A stretch of DNA of 55,362 nt from Xanthobacteraceae bacterium. Lineage in GTDB: Bacteria; Pseudomonadota; Alphaproteobacteria; Rhizobiales; Xanthobacteraceae. Made by a program: the position numbers and the translations under genes. The stretch's first letter is position 1, and each line of letters opens with the position of its first letter. Of the stretch, positions 53,377 to 55,362 are shown piece by piece. The stretch spans positions 1 through 55,362 of the forward strand of contig JAIEPP010000545.1 in NCBI GenBank assembly GCA_019748335.1, written 5' to 3'. A model generated the notes under the pieces. That model was not told where the DNA came from and did no database searches. It saw only the letters and a list, made by a program, of their open reading frames with translations.

Positions 53377-53383
53377 AAAGACG

Positions 53384-53977
53384 ATGACACGGCTAACCGA
53401 ACAGATTCTGTCGCATGCGACGGGCCTGCCCGAAGGCGCCCCTGTGTCTGCCAAGAGCCTGCTTCACCTCGGAAACCGGGCGGCCGTGGATCAGGCATTG
53501 TCGCGTCTGTCCGAGCGCGGGCAGCTCATCCGCGCCGGTCGCGGCGTCTATCTGCGTCCCATCGCCAGCCGGTTCGGCACGCGCACACCTTCGGTCGAGC
53601 AGGCTGTCGAGGCCCTTGCGAACCAAAAGGGGGAGATCATCGTCTCGAACGGCGCCGCCGCGGCGAACGCCCTTGGCTTGACGACGCAGGTGCCCGTCCG
53701 CTCGGTCTATCTGACCTCCGGGCGCAGCCGAAAAATGCACCTCGGCAAGCAGGTCGTGGAATTGCGGCACGCACCGCGCTGGCTATTGGCGCTGGCCAAC
53801 CGGCCGGCGGGGGAGGCTGTGCGGGCGCTGGCCTGGCTCGGCCCGGAAAAGGCGGAGGCCGCGCTCACGACATTGAAGCGGAAGATGCCGCCTGGCGTGT
53901 TCGGCGAACTGGTCGCCGCCGCGCCGCAGCTTCCGACATGGCTCGCGCAGAGCGTTGGCAAGGCGGCCTATGGCTGA
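53384..53977 (+). CDS. AbiEi-like antitoxin (DUF6088 family)
   Basis: I chose ATG 53384 (MTRLTEQILSHATGLPEGAP), 7 bp after AGGAG. The earlier open frame extends into ardC's leader. The 197-residue protein has an N-terminal winged helix (RAAVDQALSRLSERGQLIRA, GRGVYLRP) and an AbiEi-type C-terminal domain. It would repress the operon and counter the downstream nucleotidyltransferase (type IV toxin-antitoxin). It overlaps the toxin gene by 8 bp. Confidence 0.9.
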   Translation: MTRLTEQILSHATGLPEGAPVSAKSLLHLGNRAAVDQALSRLSERGQLIRAGRGVYLRPIASRFGTRTPSVEQAVEALANQKGEIIVSNGAAAANALGLTTQVPVRSVYLTSGRSRKMHLGKQVVELRHAPRWLLALANRPAGEAVRALAWLGPEKAEAALTTLKRKMPPGVFGELVAAAPQLPTWLAQSVGKAAYG

Positions 53978-54986
53978 CGTCTTTCTCCAGCTTTCGGCCG
54001 AGGATCGGCGCGATGCGCTGGGCGTCGCTGCCGACCGCTCGGGCCGGCCTACCCATCTTCTCGAAAAGGATGTGTGGGTGGTGTGGGCGCTGGCGACCCT
54101 CTACGCCGCGCCGCTCGGCGACCATCTGGTGTTCAAAGGCGGCACGTCGCTGTCGAAAGCCTATCAGGTCATTCGTCGGTTTTCGGAGGATGTGGATCTG
54201 ACCTACGACATTCGGGCGATTGCGCCCGATCTGGTCGGGGACAATGGCGAGGGTCTGCCGAAAACCCGAAGCGAGGAAAAGCGCTGGTCCAGCGAGGTCC
54301 GCAGGCGGTTGCCAGCATGGGTCGCGGAGACCGTGCAGCCCGTGATCGCGAACGCGCTGGCCGCCGAAGGTCTGGCTGCGGTCATTCGCGTCGAGGATGA
54401 GAGGCTCTTTATCGACTATGAGGCGACCGCAGCCGGGTCCGGCTATGTCGCGCCCAGCGTCATGCTGGAGTTCGGCGCCCGCTCGACGGGTGAACCGGCG
54501 AGCGGGCGCGACGTCGTCTGCGATGCGGCCGGCCTGATCGACGGGCTGATATTCCCGACGGCGCGGCCGCGCGTCATGCACGCGGAGCGGACGTTCTGGG
54601 AGAAGGCGACCGCCATCCATGTCTTCTGCCTCCAGGAACGGCTACGCGGCGACCGCTTCGCAAGACACTGGCACGATGTTGTCCGGCTGGATGAAACCGG
54701 CTTCGCGAACGCCGCTTTCGCCGATCGCGAACTGGCCAACGCTGTCGCCCGGCATAAGGCGATGTTCTTCGCGGAGAAGGCCGCCGACCGCACGCCGATC
54801 GACTATGCAGCGGCCGTCAACGGCGGCTTGCAGCTCGTGCCGGTCGGCGATGGCGCAAAGGCGTTGGAGGACGACTATGCCCGCATGGTCGAGGATGGGC
54901 TGCTCTTCGATGACGCCGAGCCGTTCGAAGCGCTCATGGCGCGATGTACAGATATAGCTGCGCGGGCTAACCGAATGGGGGCCTAA
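53970..54986 (+). CDS. AbiEii-type nucleotidyltransferase toxin
   Basis: The 338-residue protein starts MADVFLQLSAEDRRDALGVA at 53970, inside the antitoxin's last codons. The nucleotidyltransferase core has FKGGTSLSKAY (about 55-65) and FSEDVDLTYD with the D-x-D metal ligands (about 71-80). A conserved ERTFWEKATAIH helix follows near 210. AbiEii/AbiGii toxins transfer nucleotides to RNA and cause abortive infection. Here it may also stabilise the element. Confidence 0.92.
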   Translation: MADVFLQLSAEDRRDALGVAADRSGRPTHLLEKDVWVVWALATLYAAPLGDHLVFKGGTSLSKAYQVIRRFSEDVDLTYDIRAIAPDLVGDNGEGLPKTRSEEKRWSSEVRRRLPAWVAETVQPVIANALAAEGLAAVIRVEDERLFIDYEATAAGSGYVAPSVMLEFGARSTGEPASGRDVVCDAAGLIDGLIFPTARPRVMHAERTFWEKATAIHVFCLQERLRGDRFARHWHDVVRLDETGFANAAFADRELANAVARHKAMFFAEKAADRTPIDYAAAVNGGLQLVPVGDGAKALEDDYARMVEDGLLFDDAEPFEALMARCTDIAARANRMGA

Positions 54987-54998
54987 AGGGGGGCGGCG

Positions 54999-55362
54999 TT
55001 GAAGATATTCTCGGTAGGGATCGAAAATTTTCGCGGCATCCAGTCGGCCAAACTGGTGCTGCCTGATCACGCCGTACTGATCGGCGACAACAATACCGGC
55101 AAATCGTCGGTATTCGAAGCGATCGATCTCGCCTTGGGGCCGGACCGGCTGAGCCGGCGACCCCCCGTGGATGAGCATGATTTCTATCAGGGGCGCTATC
55201 TTCCTAGCCCAAACCCCGATGCTCCCGAGGGCGCGGAGCCCGGCCCCGCGCCGAAAATCACGGTCGAGGTGACGATCACCAATCTGTCGCCGGAGCAGGA
55301 GGCACGATTTGGAGCCAACGTCGAGTGGCTGAATACTACTACCGGAGACTTCTATCAGGAGG
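54999..55362 (+). CDS. OLD-family ATPase/nuclease, N-terminal part (runs off the window)
   Basis: A TTG at 54999, after AAAGGGGGG, opens a frame of about 121 codons to the window end: KIFSVGIENFRGIQSAKLVL, then Walker A VLIGDNNTGKSSVFEAIDLA (about residues 25-45). This is the ABC/SMC-like N-terminus of OLD nucleases, which include GajA of Gabija. The Toprim half lies outside the window, so the subfamily cannot be decided. It follows the toxin gene by 12 bp and may be co-transcribed with it. Confidence 0.8.
   Translation, partial: MKIFSVGIENFRGIQSAKLVLPDHAVLIGDNNTGKSSVFEAIDLALGPDRLSRRPPVDEHDFYQGRYLPSPNPDAPEGAEPGPAPKITVEVTITNLSPEQEARFGANVEWLNTTTGDFYQE

Noticed and set aside
1..55362. CRISPR arrays, tRNA or rRNA genes, insertion sequences
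   Set aside because: I saw no regularly spaced repeats of the right size, no tRNA-like cloverleaf and no transposase motifs on either strand.

Overview
The window is high-GC DNA (roughly 60-65% G+C by eye), with short intergenic gaps and many stop/start (ATGA) overlaps. The TrbI-TrbB block with TraG, a VirD2-type relaxase, RepA/ParA, DUF736, DUF2840, DUF2285/DUF6499 and a strawberry-notch helicase is typical of alphaproteobacterial (Rhizobiales/Sphingomonadales-like) integrative conjugative elements related to Tn4371. No integrase, tRNA, rRNA, IS element or CRISPR array was recognised, so the ends of the element lie outside the window.

Layout. (1) 1-17.7 kb is a defence module. A PD-(D/E)XK nuclease gene (minus strand, cut by the window edge) diverges from a five-gene plus-strand operon: WYL regulator, SNF2 helicase with a C-terminal DUF3883 domain, a 1409-residue sacsin/GHKL-type ATPase, a DUF1156 adenine methyltransferase, and a DUF499 P-loop ATPase with an N-terminal HEPN (Swt1-like) domain. 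Helicase, methylase, ATPase and regulator recall type-3 BREX (BrxHII, PglXI, BrxC, BrxR), but no PglZ, BrxA or BrxF is present and the GHKL protein sits in the middle. (2) 17.8-28.2 kb holds a LysR gene and the trb mating-pore operon (minus). (3) 28.3-35.1 kb holds the transfer genes: CopG-like protein, TraG coupling protein, relaxase, a repeat cluster that may be oriT, lytic transglycosylase, DUF736, TraF, DUF2840. (4) 35.1-39.8 kb holds partition (RHH protein, ParA), replication (RepA with a probable iteron origin inside its own gene), and small regulators. (5) 40.3-53.2 kb holds small membrane proteins, a VapBC pair and a probable leading region: DUF2493, Toprim primase, methylase-helicase fusion, small unknown proteins, a large ParB-like protein and ArdC antirestriction protein. 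Three of these genes share a conserved leader. (6) 53.3 kb to the end holds an AbiE-type toxin-antitoxin pair and the start of an OLD-family ATPase/nuclease on the plus strand.

The picture is a mobile element that carries its own mating machinery, a plasmid-like replication/partition unit, an antirestriction region probably expressed on entry, and defence or addiction cargo on both sides of the backbone. The most interesting items are the PglZ-less BREX-like operon (with a HEPN RX4H motif, a methylase lacking its usual zinc-ribbon cysteines, and a low-GC insert in the methylase), the origin embedded in repA, and the repeated leader with a covarying hairpin before the leading-region genes.
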